DNA of 64,000 nt. Origin: Petrolisthes cinctipes (lineage: Eukaryota; Arthropoda; Malacostraca; Decapoda; Porcellanidae). The DNA lies in contig JAWQEG010000726.1 in assembly GCA_033782935.1 (NCBI GenBank), positions 225,001-289,000 on the forward strand, in the 5' to 3' direction. The notes beneath the pieces are model-generated. The model did not search any database. It was not told the origin of the DNA and saw only the letters and a list, made by a program, of their open reading frames with translations. Positions 34,086 to 44,870 of this stretch are shown one piece after another. Positions within the stretch are counted from its first letter, which is position 1. Every line of letters starts with the position of its first letter. A program made the position numbers and the translations under genes.

Positions 34086-35044
34086 GTACCCACAATTTAT
34101 GTGGCTGATTTTCAAGTGGTTCCACTGATTTATATTATGTTCTTTTTATGACAAAATTAACTTATTAAATGGAAAAGTACTTTGCAGAAATATCAGCAAT
34201 TCATAATATTTATAACATTATAATAAACACTTACTTTCCGGTTCAGAAGAGGATATTTTGTCTGCTATTACAGTGGCTCCTTTCACGTTTCCATGGTCAT
34301 CCTTAATATAATTTGTAGCTGCTTCTGGGAGATCTGCAATATTATGTTAATGTTAAATGGAGTTACTACTACTACAGTATTTGTACCAAAGAGAGAGAGA
34401 GAGAGAGAAAAAGAGAGGTGGGAAGGAGGAAAGAAATTACCACATATCTATCGCCAATAATTTTTTTTCTTACGGTACCATCAAGTTACTTTCACATGTA
34501 TGAATGTTGATAAAATAATAATTCAGTATGCTGTAGGTATTTGTACCTAGTATTTACCTGCATCACATCACTCAACATGTGACTCAGTGTGGACAGGGCT
34601 TTAGTAAGACTTGAGTCAGGTGTTATATAATATATATAATTGTCATCTTTAAAAAACATAAGAGTATTAAAGATCTTTCCAAGGTAAGTCTCAACACCTT
34701 GAAGGTAATATAGTCAGGGTTTATATAATATATATAATTGTCATCTTTGACGAACACAAGAGTATTAAAGGTTTCCAAGGTAAGTCTCAACACCTTGAAG
34801 GAAATAGTCTATAATGTTAAACCTATAATAAATACATCTTGCATTTTATTGTCCTTCACTGTCTTTCTCACTACAAATATATAATTCTTTAGAACGCACC
34901 AGATGAACATAGCCATAACCTCCACAACTAATGCATTTCAAAACTTTACAATCTTCTTCAATTTCTTTCCGGGACCGAAATGTTCATATACTTTCATTAT
35001 TCCCGACCTTCACTCAAACATTATTCAAATTAAGAGTTGAACAA
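34086..35044. other. AT-rich intergenic, one local duplication
   Basis: (GA)n lies at 34391-34408. 34610-34710 and 34715-34810 are two direct copies (taatatatataattgtcatc, ggtaagtctcaacaccttg). No gene. Confidence 0.55.
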
Positions 35045-35612
35045 CAAACCCTCTTGATGAGTGACAGTAATAAAGATTTAGCCTAATAATACAGTGAACT
35101 GATGTTAGAACCTTTTGATGAGTGACAGTAATATATATGTAGCCTAATAATAATACAGTGAACTGATGTTAGAACCTTTTGATGTGTGACAGTAATATAT
35201 ATGTAGCCTAATAATTATACAGTGAACTGATGTTAGAACCTTTTGATGTGTGACAGTAATATATATGTAGCCTAATAATAATACACTGAACTGATGTTAG
35301 AACTTCTTTATAAGTGTTAGTACTGTACATGTAATAATACAGTGAACTGATGTTGGAACTTCTTTATAATGTTAGTACTGTACATATAATAATAATACAG
35401 TGAACTGATGTTGGAACTTCTTTATAATGTTAGTACTGTAGATATAATAATAATACAGTCGAGTGATGTTGGAACTTCTTTGTAAGTGTTAGTACTGTAC
35501 ATGTAATAATAATACAGTAAACTGATGTTGGAACTTCTTTATAATGTTAGTACTGTACATATAATAATAATACAGTAAACTGATGTTGGAACTTCTTTAT
35601 AATGTTAGTCTC
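35045..35612. repeat. Diverged tandem array of about 55-63 bp units
   Basis: Repeated cagtgaactgatgttagaac, then tttgatgtgtgacagtaata in early units and ttctttataatgttagtact in later ones, about ten units. No coding sequence. Confidence 0.85.
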
Positions 35613-35644
35613 TAGGAACTTTCGTATCTTATCAGCACTCAATA

Positions 35645-35825
35645 TTGATTGATTGATTGATATATTAGGTGCCGCAACAGCGAGGTCATATAGCGCCAGA
35701 GAAAGGTGATAGAGAGGTGTGACAGCAAGCAGGAAGGAAATAAAATGATGAGGGACAGATGAAAAACTGAAAGGGAGTGGCTGGGGCCGAAGGGGCGCCA
35801 GCGCTACCGTTTTGTTTAGGCTATA
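35645..35825 (-). mobile_element. SINE-like dispersed element, copy 2 (reverse orientation)
   Basis: It starts with the (gatt)n tail (attgattgattgattgata), then gtgccgcaacagcgaggtca, and ends ggctggggccgaaggggcgc: the reverse complement of 52170-52365. A simple-repeat tail at the 3' end fits retroposition. Confidence 0.75.
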
Positions 35826-35947
35826 TGCCTAGGCTACCACATAATGAACATTTTGGGTTTTATGCCTATTAACATTTATGAAGGTCATTAAGGCAGTACC
35901 GGTCAGTGTTGTTACATCAACACATCTTCCCTCAGCCTACAAGGTTA

Positions 35948-36297
35948 TAATCCTTGCTCTTACAGCCGGGTATAATCCTTACTCTTACAGCCGGGTATAA
36001 TTCTTGCTCTTACAGCCGGGTATAATTCTTGCTCTTACAGCCGGGTATAATCCTTACTCTTACAGCCGGGTATAATCCTTACTCTTACAGCCGGGTATAA
36101 TCCTTGCTCTTACAGCCGGGTATAATCCTTAGTCTTACATCCGGGTATTATCCTTACTCTTACAGCCGGGTATAATCCTTGCTCTTACAGCCGGGTATAA
36201 TTCTTGCTCTTACAGCCGGGTATAATTCTTGCTCTTACAGCCGGGTATAATTCTTGCTCTTACAGCCGGGTATAATTCTTGCTCTTACAGCCGGGTA
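35948..36297 (+). repeat. 25-bp tandem repeat, 14 copies
   Basis: Unit: tataattcttgctcttacag plus ccggg, with tcctt/ttctt and gctc/actc variants. Each unit contains a pyrimidine-rich tract ending in CAG, so each is a potential cryptic 3' splice site. A 35-bp poly(A) run follows at 36357-36389. Confidence 0.9.
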
Positions 36298-36355
36298 TCT
36301 AATTACTGTTTGGTGAACAAGGACATAGGAGGCTGGCAAAATTATCAAACTACTA

Positions 36356-36391
<36 letters not shown>

Positions 36392-36615
36392 GTGCTTTAT
36401 GCCTATCAACTCATGGTGTTGGTCATAAATTAAATTGTTTTGCCATCCACACCCATGGATTACAGAGCTCAACAAAAGTGTCTTCCTATTGATCGAGATA
36501 TAAAGTGATATTGGTGTGATTTATTCACAACAAATATTTTTCTTGTCGTTTTTGAGGGACAGAGCAAAGTTGTATCAATCATATAGATATATAGATATAT
36601 ATATGTTTTCAAATA

Positions 36616-36806
36616 ATGGCAAATAAATCAGTAAGTAATAGGTGGAATATCCAATTCCTTTATGGAAATGTTGATGATGATGATGATGACATAAGTGATG
36701 TGAAAAATGAACAATCATTTCCAGCAAGAGAGAGTAGTCAAAATGGAAATGAGAATGTTAATAATGAAACAGTGACAACGGCCACGTCATCCCCTATACT
36801 GGTATT
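36616..36806 (+). CDS. Possible short acidic exon or gene fragment, cut by a MITE
   Basis: The ATG at 36616 opens a frame with DVDDDDDDISDV-like acidic residues followed by polar sequence (NGNENVNNETVTTATSS). It continues into the MITE at 36810 and stops at 36858. No family recognised. Acidic N-termini of this kind occur in some transposases and nuclear proteins, but the evidence is composition only. Confidence 0.25.
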
Positions 36807-36809
36807 GTA

Positions 36810-37005
36810 CAGCCATAATCAAATAACCACCAACACTTTCCTTCCATCGTGCAAGTAAATCAGTATCATATCGAAATATAATCATACAACACCTTATGTC
36901 AACTCAACCCCCTCAATTATTATTATGAGATGCTGCAAAATCATTCAAGTGTTCTTTATTTACTACGATGGAGGGAAAGTGTTGGTGGATATTTGATTGT
37001 GGCTG
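36810..37005. mobile_element. Tc1/mariner-type MITE, family 1, copy 2
   Basis: 196 bp, TIR CAGCCATAATCAAATA and inverted CAGCCACAATCAAATA, flanked by TA (36808-36809, 37006-37007). The interior matches copies at 1843-2049 and 56246-56448. Confidence 0.85.
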
Positions 37006-37007
37006 TA

Positions 37008-37544
37008 CCTCCAGCAACATGTGTGTGTGTGTGTGTGTGTGTGTGTAGAAAGTTACTTTGATCTGTATCACACTGACCACAATATCCAACTTTATAAGTA
37101 CACACACACACACACACACACAGTAAGGCTGGCAATTTTGAAGTAATCACGTCCAGTAGGCCTACTTGTGCGTGCCACCACCATCATCATCATTTTCCTT
37201 ACTTCTAAGAGGTGTGGTGCTACAAGGCACTGAAATAAAAGGATATCCGAATTTCACAGGGCTATAAAACAATATCCTACAAATGTATAACAAATGGCAA
37301 GCAAAACTCAATTTTATGATGGAAAAGGATACAAGATGTATAGTTTAGGGGCGGTGTTTGTTGTTGTGGCCGACTGTACCTCCCTCACTACCACCACCTC
37401 CACCATCAGAAGGTCAGAGTTTTTATTTGTTCGCTCAGAAACGCTTGGTGATATACATATTATGATGGCAGTATTGGAAAGCTCATACAATTCTGCTTCT
37501 AGCTAAAAATTCGGCCCGGAAGAGTTTGAGCAAAGTATAAAGTT
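37008..37544. other. Inverted (TG)/(CA) microsatellites and intergenic DNA
   Basis: (TG)n at 37020-37047 and (CA)n at 37100-37122 form an inverted pair about 55 bp apart. 37294-37506 is a short ORF without recognised relatives. No gene supported. Confidence 0.5.
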
Positions 37545-37740
37545 ACCGACAGCTTGAGGCACGGCCTGACCTCAACGTACACACACACACACAAGCGGCA
37601 GGCAAAGACGGACGAATTTTCAAGTACGGCTTACTGTCATCTGGCCTTATATAGATCAAGGGATATATCCATCCCAGGGATTGATTCCTGGACCTTGATC
37701 CGGCCGTTACAACAGGCCTGGCCGGATGAAAAACACCCCC
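37545..37740 (+). repeat. Dispersed repeat, second copy of 19985-20200
   Basis: Shares cagcttgaggcacggcctga, (CA)n, gcggcaggc and ttacaacaggcctggccgga with the first copy, in the same orientation. Confidence 0.65.
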
Positions 37741-37804
37741 ATACACACACCGGCTGCCTCTCACCCCGCAGGACAGGCCGGGGCCTATTTAGTGGGTAAT
37801 TTAA

Positions 37805-38385
37805 GGCGGCTTCACACTGGGCAATACCACATACAGGGGTGGTTTTGCTTCCTGCTAGTTTCCAGCCAGCCCTGTCTAGCGGCAATTTTCGACAAAAGCG
37901 AGAGCAATCAGCAGCTGAGGTGGCAGACTAAAAGCTGCTATAAGGCCGTGTAAACAAACAAGATGGTAGTGGTGGACGATACCACCAGATTTTAGTAGTC
38001 GCGATTACTGATTACTTTAACGAAAATAATCGAATAGTAATCAATTATCGTTACGATTACTGGATTCTGAGATAATAATTTTGTTATTCAAAATATCAAT
38101 ATCAATATCAAGGGAACGGGAAAATACAGAGAAGAAAGTCATGACGAAAATAAGGTAGGAAACAAAAATAAAAAGAGACGGACGAGAAAGAGGTTTGCAG
38201 AAGAACTGGGATAAAGGAAGCACCAAACTCAGTTATTGCCGCCACTTGGCTGAAAAACACCGACAGGTCGGTCTTCCCAACCCGGCTAGCAATTTCAGCC
38301 GCCATCGTCAAATTTTGCTGGCGGCTGGAAAAATCTTGCTAGCGGGTAGCAAAACCAACCGCGTATTGCCCCGTGTGAAGCCGCC
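37805..38385. mobile_element. Non-autonomous TIR element, PIF/Harbinger-like or TTAA-type
   Basis: The left end GGCGGCTTCACACTGGGCAA and the inverse of the right end GGCGGCTTCACACGGGGCAA continue as inverted repeats for about 80 bp (ggttttgct, ttccagccgcc). TTAA stands on both sides (37801-37804, 38386-38389). This can be read as a TTAA duplication, or as TWA plus A at the element ends. No transposase. Confidence 0.7.
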
Positions 38386-38389
38386 TTAA

Positions 38390-39497
38390 TGGTCGGATTA
38401 TTGTATATACCAAAGTTCCTTATAGGAGACTTTGATATAATATTATTCTTTCTCTCTTCATCTTCCAACTCCAGTATGAACACTTTCTACTTTTATTTAT
38501 TTCGACCTATATTCGTGAATCGTAAATGTCCCTTTCAGTCTAAATATATTTAGACTTGGGTCCCTTTGTCTTATGATACGTGGCCACTTTCCATAATAAT
38601 GTTTTTTCAATGACACTCGGCCAGATTCGGTTATATAATTAACTTATATTATAGTGTAAAGTAAAGCCGATGTGTCGCGGCCCACTTACCACATTCGACT
38701 CTGGTGGCCTGACTTCACTGTAGATACTAAAGTCGTCTCTGGCTAACCGCTCCACTCCTCACCACATAATACGTATGTGTGTGTGTGTGTTATTTGGGCT
38801 TAACGTCTATAGACTACGTAATGGTTATTAAGGCGATATATTTATAGAGTGATAGAGTGTATATGTGGAGAAGTGTACGTGTATGTGTCAGGGTGTGTGT
38901 GTGTGTGTGTGTGTTATTTGGGCTTAACGTCTATAGACTACGTAATGGTTATTAAGTCGATATATATATATAGAGTAATAGAGTGTGTATATGTTTAGAA
39001 GTGTACGTGTGTGTGTGTGTGTTAAGGTTTTCTCCTCCTGTGTAATGTGGTCGGCAGGCAAAGCAGGTATTGTTGTGAACTTGTAATCACGATCCACTCA
39101 TCGTTGTTGTGATGACCATTTGGATAGAGACTTGTTCCAGGTTCGGGAGGTGTGGACCAATGTTATTATAATTATAGACATTGATGGACAAGCAGAGTAA
39201 CACCAGCCGTGGGGGGAGGGACATTCCCCTGCCAACCGTCTTGTTGGCAGGGTGAAGTAGTTTAATAATTTGAAGGGTTATGGCTTCGTGACGAGCAACA
39301 ATAATGTTTACTTAGTTCACAGGAAGCCCGGGCATCCTTCTCTCTGTTACCACCATCATTGAGGGATGGAGAGGAGGTGTCCTTTACTGTGGAGGAAGGT
39401 AGGAAGGGCGTGGAAGCTACCAACGTAGCCTGACTTGATGGTGGTAAAGTCCTCGGCTCACTCCATGCCCGTGGAGGGAAGACGACCAACGCTTGAT
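38390..39497. other. Intergenic; dispersed repeats
   Basis: 38680-38765 is inverted relative to 11855-11945. 38795-38865 and 38925-38985 are direct copies of gggcttaacgtctatagact-acgtaatggttattaag with (TG)n before each. 39110-39190 (gttccaggttcgggaggtgt) repeats at 40140-40185. The ORF at 39262-39501 is unsupported. Confidence 0.5.
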
Positions 39498-39531
39498 CCA
39501 CGGTATAATGACTCTAGTCATTATACCGTGG
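39498..39531. repeat. Perfect 16-bp hairpin
   Basis: CCACGGTATAATGACT, then ct, then the exact inverse. It sits just upstream of LINE ORF1-like sequence. It could be a cruciform or RNA hairpin; function unknown. Confidence 0.7.
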
Positions 39532-39539
39532 CTTGATCA

Positions 39540-40180
39540 ACCATTGCAGGGACGGCAGCAGCAGGCAGACATCGTCACCATCTGCACCAAGACTGCTGTT
39601 GCCTTATTATATTATCTGACCTCCTCCAAGACATCTTCGGGAGAAATGGCTTGCCACCAATCGCCATTTCTCCCGATTTAAAACCACCCACCACCACCAC
39701 CACCAAGAAACGAGGCGTCAAACCGGCACGACAGAGGAGAAGCAGTAGAGCGGACGAGCCAACAACCCCGCCTCTGGCCCACACCCGTCGCCGATTGATG
39801 TTACCTAGTCCACTCAACAGTGAGAATGTTGGGAAGGCATCACCACCACCACCACCACCACCACCTGAGCCTGCCCAACAAGACCCCGAGACGGAGGAGG
39901 ACACAGACACCAGTTCCCACTCCACCTCCATCACCACCAAGGATGATTCCACCGGCGACAACATGGACCTGGAGGATGAAGGGGGATGGCAGACGGCGGG
40001 GAAGAGGAAGAGGACAGACAGTCCACCACCACCACCACCACTACCACCTGCTGTCACCGTAGAGTGGTGGATGTCTGCCTCTCCTCGCCTTAACCTCTTC
40101 TCCCAGCACATCTCACACTACCAGGACCCCGAGTCCCCGACGTGTTCCAGGTTGGGGAGGTGTGGACGAGCAGAGTAACA
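39540..40180 (+). pseudogene. LINE ORF1-like (gag-like) fragment
   Basis: The frame containing the ATG at 39651 is open upstream as well (SDLLQDIFGRNGLPPIAISP) and ends at a stop at 40176-40178. It is proline-rich, with basic stretches (KKRGVKPARQRRSSR), an acidic/Thr/Ser segment (EEDTDTSSHSTS) and the motif DEGGWQTAGKRKR. This order (Pro-rich, acidic, GWQT-x-KRKR) is familiar from ORF1 proteins of Jockey/I-type non-LTR retrotransposons, which bind the element's RNA. No CCHC knuckles or downstream RT remain. GC content is much higher than the surroundings, consistent with an insertion. Confidence 0.5.
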
Positions 40181-40439
40181 CCGTCTGCTCATTCACTCTC
40201 CAAAACATCAACGAATAGCTCCTTTATGCCGACTCACAACAAGCAGTGAAGGACACACACACACACACACTCCGACACACACACACACACACACACAATT
40301 ATCCACGTACACACTTTTTTTTTTATCACTATGTACTTAATTATTAATAAGTCGCCTTAATGACAATCAGGTAGTCGATAGGCGTTAAAAGCACAAACAA
40401 ACAAACACACACACAAACACAAAACAATTCCTACTGTAC
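40181..40439. other. Retroposon 3'-end-like sequence and (CA)n
   Basis: (CA)n at 40254-40297; tcgccttaatgacaatcagg, taggcgttaaaagcacaaac and (acaa)n at 40350-40420 match words near 10300 and 38800, a likely LINE/SINE 3' end. Confidence 0.5.
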
Positions 40440-41580
40440 AATGTATATTAATTTGAATTTTTAAACAGTTTTTCTCTCCATTGAACAGTGTTGCTTTATA
40501 AAGATATTTTCACGCCCAATATGGCTAGTTACTTATACAAACTGGGTTATGTATTTAATGTTGTAGGGTTACTTCTATGATATTACAGTACATGATAGGT
40601 ATTATAATATATTATTTATATTAATTGTATTAAATGTCAATATAATTAATGCAGTACTAAGCAACAAATTGGTTATATGGTTGAGTGTTTGGGCTAGTGT
40701 TGGCTGGATATTGGGCTGGTTTTATGAAGGAATATAGCCAAGGTTTGAAGACACCGGCAATTTGGCGGCAAAATGTTATCAGTTTACCATTAACTTGTGT
40801 GAGGGAAGGATGTGTGTGTGTGTCATTCTCATATAATAGAAATCTGGTATATAACAATAATTATTACCGCCTTTGTCTACAATATAGAAAAATAGAAATA
40901 ATTATTGTTATTAAAAGCTGTGAGTGTTAAAAATAATCTAGTTAAAATGTCGGTATCTTTACATTTATTTATTTCTCGAGTGAACACAAAATATTTATAA
41001 TTAACGTAATGTATAAAGTGAATAATTATAACTTTAAATATGTTTTATTAATTAAGTTTGTGTTTTATGGGGATAGTAATACTTTTAGTAAGTTGATTCC
41101 TCCAAAGTATGCCAGGAAACACAACCAGATTAACGTGGATTTATTTATATATTCAAAGCGTCCAAGACAAACCAGTTCTTTGGGAAAAAAGTACAAAAGA
41201 ATACTCTACTAAACATTGTAAGGAAAAGTCATGGATTGATATAGATGAAATTTTGTACGAGAACTGACTTGACTTGGAGTTACAGAAAGAAATGAGATGA
41301 GAAAGGTAAGAATCTTTTGTATCTGTTTATTCCTAAACTCTTATATAGAGTAACATAATTTATTATGTAGGTAAAAGTAGATAAGTATTGAGTTCACTAT
41401 ATTTTATATTTTAGTATCATTACCCACTATTTTGGACCATTCTAAGACATTTTTCATCTATGGTGTTTCTCTGAGATGGGGCCACGTTTTACAAACATAA
41501 TTTGGAAATTATTCTGACCTAACCTAACCTAGACTACCGGGACCTAACCTGGGCAAACTACCGGGATGTAGGCTACTTGA
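40440..41580 (+). repeat. Segmental duplication B (unexpanded relative of 14756-17000)
   Basis: Colinear with duplication A but without its four tandem expansions: the 60-bp, 43-bp and other units are present about once. 41155-41370, inverted relative to 19140-19335, is inserted inside it. The ends carry cctaacctaacct and accgggacctaacctgggca, as in A. Confidence 0.8.
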
Positions 41581-41869
41581 AGAGTTGACGAGTTTGATAT
41601 TATGGGCCCAAAGTGGACTCTAATAATATTATTATATATATTGTTGTGAGTTGAGGTGTGACAGTGTTACCAGTGTTATAGTTTTACAACAGTAGTCTAT
41701 TATAATCTAAGGTGTATAGTTTGGTAACAAGGTGTGAAGGTTCTGTTCAGTATGAGTATGTGTTGTTTGTAGGAAGTGTTGCCTTTGTATCGGACCTTCC
41801 TCATGGTAGTTTTCTACCGGGTTTTACGGTCTGGGTCTAGTTTGAGATATCTATATCCTTTGATGCACT
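41581..41869. other. Intergenic, nothing recognised
   Basis: No gene or repeat identified. Confidence 0.5.
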
Positions 41870-43210
41870 ATTCTTAATTTTCTTTTCTCATATTTTCCAT
41901 AACTTGTACACTATTTCCTTGCTCTTTTCGATAATATTGTTGTCAAATAGTAGGTTCCCGATTATAATGTCCTCCTCCTGCCGATAGGGGCGCTGCAGTA
42001 CCAGGTTTTCTCTTCTCACTTCTTCGTATGTCACACAATGCAAGATGAAATGTTTCAGATTTTCTTTTTCCTCACCACACATCACACACTCAGTCGACTG
42101 CTGATTTTTAAATCTATTTTTATCAGCCAGGTTTAGGTTGTTACTCCTACACCTGAATAAGATCATCGACGTCTGTCTGTTGTCATAATAATATGTCCCC
42201 TCCTGTCCTCCCATTTTCTCTCCATTCCCTGTACACTTTTAAACTCACTTTACTTTGCATATTTTTCTTCCATTCTCCTGTGTCCCAATCTCTCACTTTC
42301 CTGCTGATATCTTTATTAGTCACTCTTTCTCCTCTAATCCCCACCATTTTTCTGTCTTCCAGAATCCCTTTTATCCATCTATTTTTTATAGTCTTAGTTC
42401 TCATCTCCTCTATCACTCTCTCAAGTAGACGATTTCCCTCTCCTCTCAGAATAGACTGTAAATATTTCAGCTGTCCTTCCATTATCCGCGCCTTCATGCT
42501 TGAAATGCCTATTTCTCCTCTGATGGCTGCCTTCTGTGTGTAACTTGGTGCTCACAATATTTTTCTTCCCACACTGTTTTTTATTCTTTGCAACTATTCA
42601 ATATCTTCCTTGTTAAAATCAATGACATTAGCTGCATACAGTACTGCTGGAATAGCCACACACTTCCAATATGTGTTGCCTATTAGTAGTGTGACACAGC
42701 TCCTTGCCAATATTGAGTAGGTCATATTTGGTAGTGGACGTGCAGCCCTGCCTTATCCCGCTAGTCACTACTGGCATTACAATGTCCTCATTTTACCCCA
42801 ATTTTATCTTGGTGTTATCTCCTTCATATAACTTAGTTATCACGTCTATAGTTTTTTCATCTATCTTATATTCCATTAACATCTCGACCATTGTTTCTCT
42901 CATTACGCTGTCAAAAGCATTTGTGAAGTCTATTGACACCACTACTAATGCTTTTCTATTTGCATACGTATTTTCTATACAGTACCTCAAAATGAGAAGG
43001 TTATTTTCTATCCTCCCTCCTGTAGTAAATCCAGCTTGGTTGTCTTTCCCCCAATTATTTTTCTCTATTTGCTTTTCTATGCCATTTCTCAAAACAGCCA
43101 TCATTATTTTATATCCAATGTTTGTCAGTGCAATGGGTCTGTATTCATTTATCTTTGGCTTTTTCGTTTTTGGGATCATTAGCGTATTTGATTCTGTCCA
43201 ATAATGTGGC
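41870..43210 (-). pseudogene. Non-LTR retrotransposon RT fragment with C-terminal zinc-finger-like region
   Basis: Reading the minus strand from 43210: MIPKTKKPKINEYRPIALTN, QAGFTTGGRIENNLLILRYC and VVVSIDFTNAFDSV (RT palm with the first catalytic Asp), then SGIRQGC in another frame. The region that should carry the F/YADD motif is deleted. The C-terminal part follows (YAANVIDFNKEDIE, SYTQKAAIRGEIG, KARIMEGQLKYLQSI), then after a frameshift near 42200 a CVMCGEEKENLKHFILHC zinc-finger-like motif. Several stops and shifts show it is dead. Clade not assigned. Confidence 0.85.
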
Positions 43211-43365
43211 AGGTTCCCTCTGTACTGTACATTGCTTGTTTATATAGCCTACTGAGACAAGTTCCTTCAATAACAACCTGCTATAGTGTTGACGGTCATC
43301 AACAACAAACAATGTTGTCATTGTACTAAAATTAATTGTTTTATCTCAATTCTCATATGAATGCC
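43211..43365. other. Junction between LINE and 3' module
   Basis: Nothing recognised apart from AT-rich sequence that may be a diverged start of the 3' flank module. Confidence 0.4.
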
Positions 43366-44060
43366 ATTCTAAAATATTTCGTTTAGAGTTTCTTAAAGAT
43401 TATTTTAACGTATTAATTAATTAAACGGATTATCATGATTTTATTCCGTTTTTTTCTTGAACAATAATGCAAACACTTGTAATACATTATATTAGGTACA
43501 TATAATTATAGGATAAAGAATACAACTTGGTTAAAAAAAACTATTTTTTATTTTAAATACTTTAATTAATAAAACATTCTTTATTGATTATGAAGACAAT
43601 TAAATATAATGAGTCCTCTTAGTAAAGAATACAATTATAATAAGCTCTTTAAACTAAGAACACAAATAACAATATTTATATATTTGGGTAACTTAATACA
43701 ATAAATCTATAAACAAAATATATACATTATTATAAAATATAAGTAATATTAACATTATTATAAAATGAAAGTAATATTAACATTATTATAAAATAAAAGT
43801 AATATTAACATTATTATAAAATAAAAGTAATATTAACATTATTATAAAATAAAAGTAATATTAACATTATTATAAAATTAAGGTAATATTAACATTATTA
43901 TAAAATAAAGTAATATTAACGTTATTATAAAATAAAAGTAATATTAACATTATTATAAAATAAAAGTAATATTAACATTATTATAAAATAAAAGTAATAT
44001 TAATATGTCCTTAATATAATACTATATTACAGAGCTACTGTAATACTATTATTACAGTAA
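43366..44060 (-). other. Shared 3' flank module, copy 4 (behind the intact RFX gene)
   Basis: Homologous to 21225-21758 and, inverted, 1121-1740: ttttcttgaacaataatgcaa, aacacttgtaatacatt, aactaagaacacaaataac, attacagagctactgtaata. It is more diverged than copies 1 and 2 are from each other. 43735-44000 has expanded into a 28-bp unit (taatattaacattattataa plus aataaaag) in nine or ten copies, which exists once or twice in other copies. Confidence 0.75.
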
Positions 44061-44527
44061 TTAAATACCTGAATACATAAAGTGGTTTGTTGTTTAGAAA
44101 ATAAATACATTATTATAAAATAAAAGTAATATTAATGTGTCCACAGTGCAATACAACAAAACTCACAATACTTAGATTATCCATGCATTACGAAAAAAGA
44201 ATATATATAAGAATTTTAATTACCCACAAAATTATTAGACAGAAAATAATATACTGTACAATTTGTCCAATGAAAATAAAAATATTTTCTGCTCCAAAAC
44301 TATAATAACAAAAATGAAAACATTCGATAATCCATATATTTTATCCATATAGAAAATATTATATTTGATTTCCAAACATTATGGTATTTAAAATAAGAGT
44401 AGATTTACCTCATAGAAAACACGTATCAGTAAAAAAAAAATATATATGTATTATTTATCATGCACTACTAAAATTAAAGTTGCTGTTTACCAAAGTTCAT
44501 TGTATGTAGCAAAATTAATTAATTAGG
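44061..44527. other. AT-rich, probable distal 3' UTR of the RFX gene
   Basis: No ORF or repeat. One further copy of the 28-bp unit lies at 44110-44140. Confidence 0.4.
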
Positions 44528-44870
44528 AAGGTCTGTGTTGACTGAGTGATGATATAAAGTTGAACAAATCTGTCAGGTCTTCAGGTGAATCAGGACTAAC
44601 AAGGTCTGTGTTGACTGAGTGATGATATAAAGTTGAACAAATCTGTCAGGTCTTCAGGTGAATCAGGACTAACAAGGTCTGTGTTGACTGAGTGATGATA
44701 TAAAGTTGAACAAATCTGTCAGGTCTTCAGGTGAATCAGGACTAACAAGGTCTGTGTTGACTGAGTGATGATATAAAGTTGAACAAATCTGTTAGGTCAT
44801 CAGGACTAACAAGGTCTGTGTTGACTGAGTGATGATATAAAGTTGAACAAGTCTGTCAGGTCATCAGGTG
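44528..44870 (-). repeat. 73-bp tandem repeat derived from the RFX gene's last codons
   Basis: Units aaggtctgtgttgactgagt, gatgatataaagttgaacaa, atctgtcaggtcttcaggtg, aatcaggactaac start at 44528, 44601, 44674, 44747 and 44810. Each encodes, in reverse, SPDDLTDLFNFISSLSQHRP and the following stop. The gene uses the copy nearest to it; four more lie after the stop codon. Confidence 0.9.

Noticed and set aside
39575..40111. 178-codon minus-strand ORF
   Set aside because: Antisense shadow of the LINE ORF1-like frame, which has the coherent Pro-rich, acidic and GWQT-KRKR order.
42193..43204. Plus-strand ORFs of 116 and 166 codons
   Set aside because: Antisense of the minus-strand reverse transcriptase fragment.
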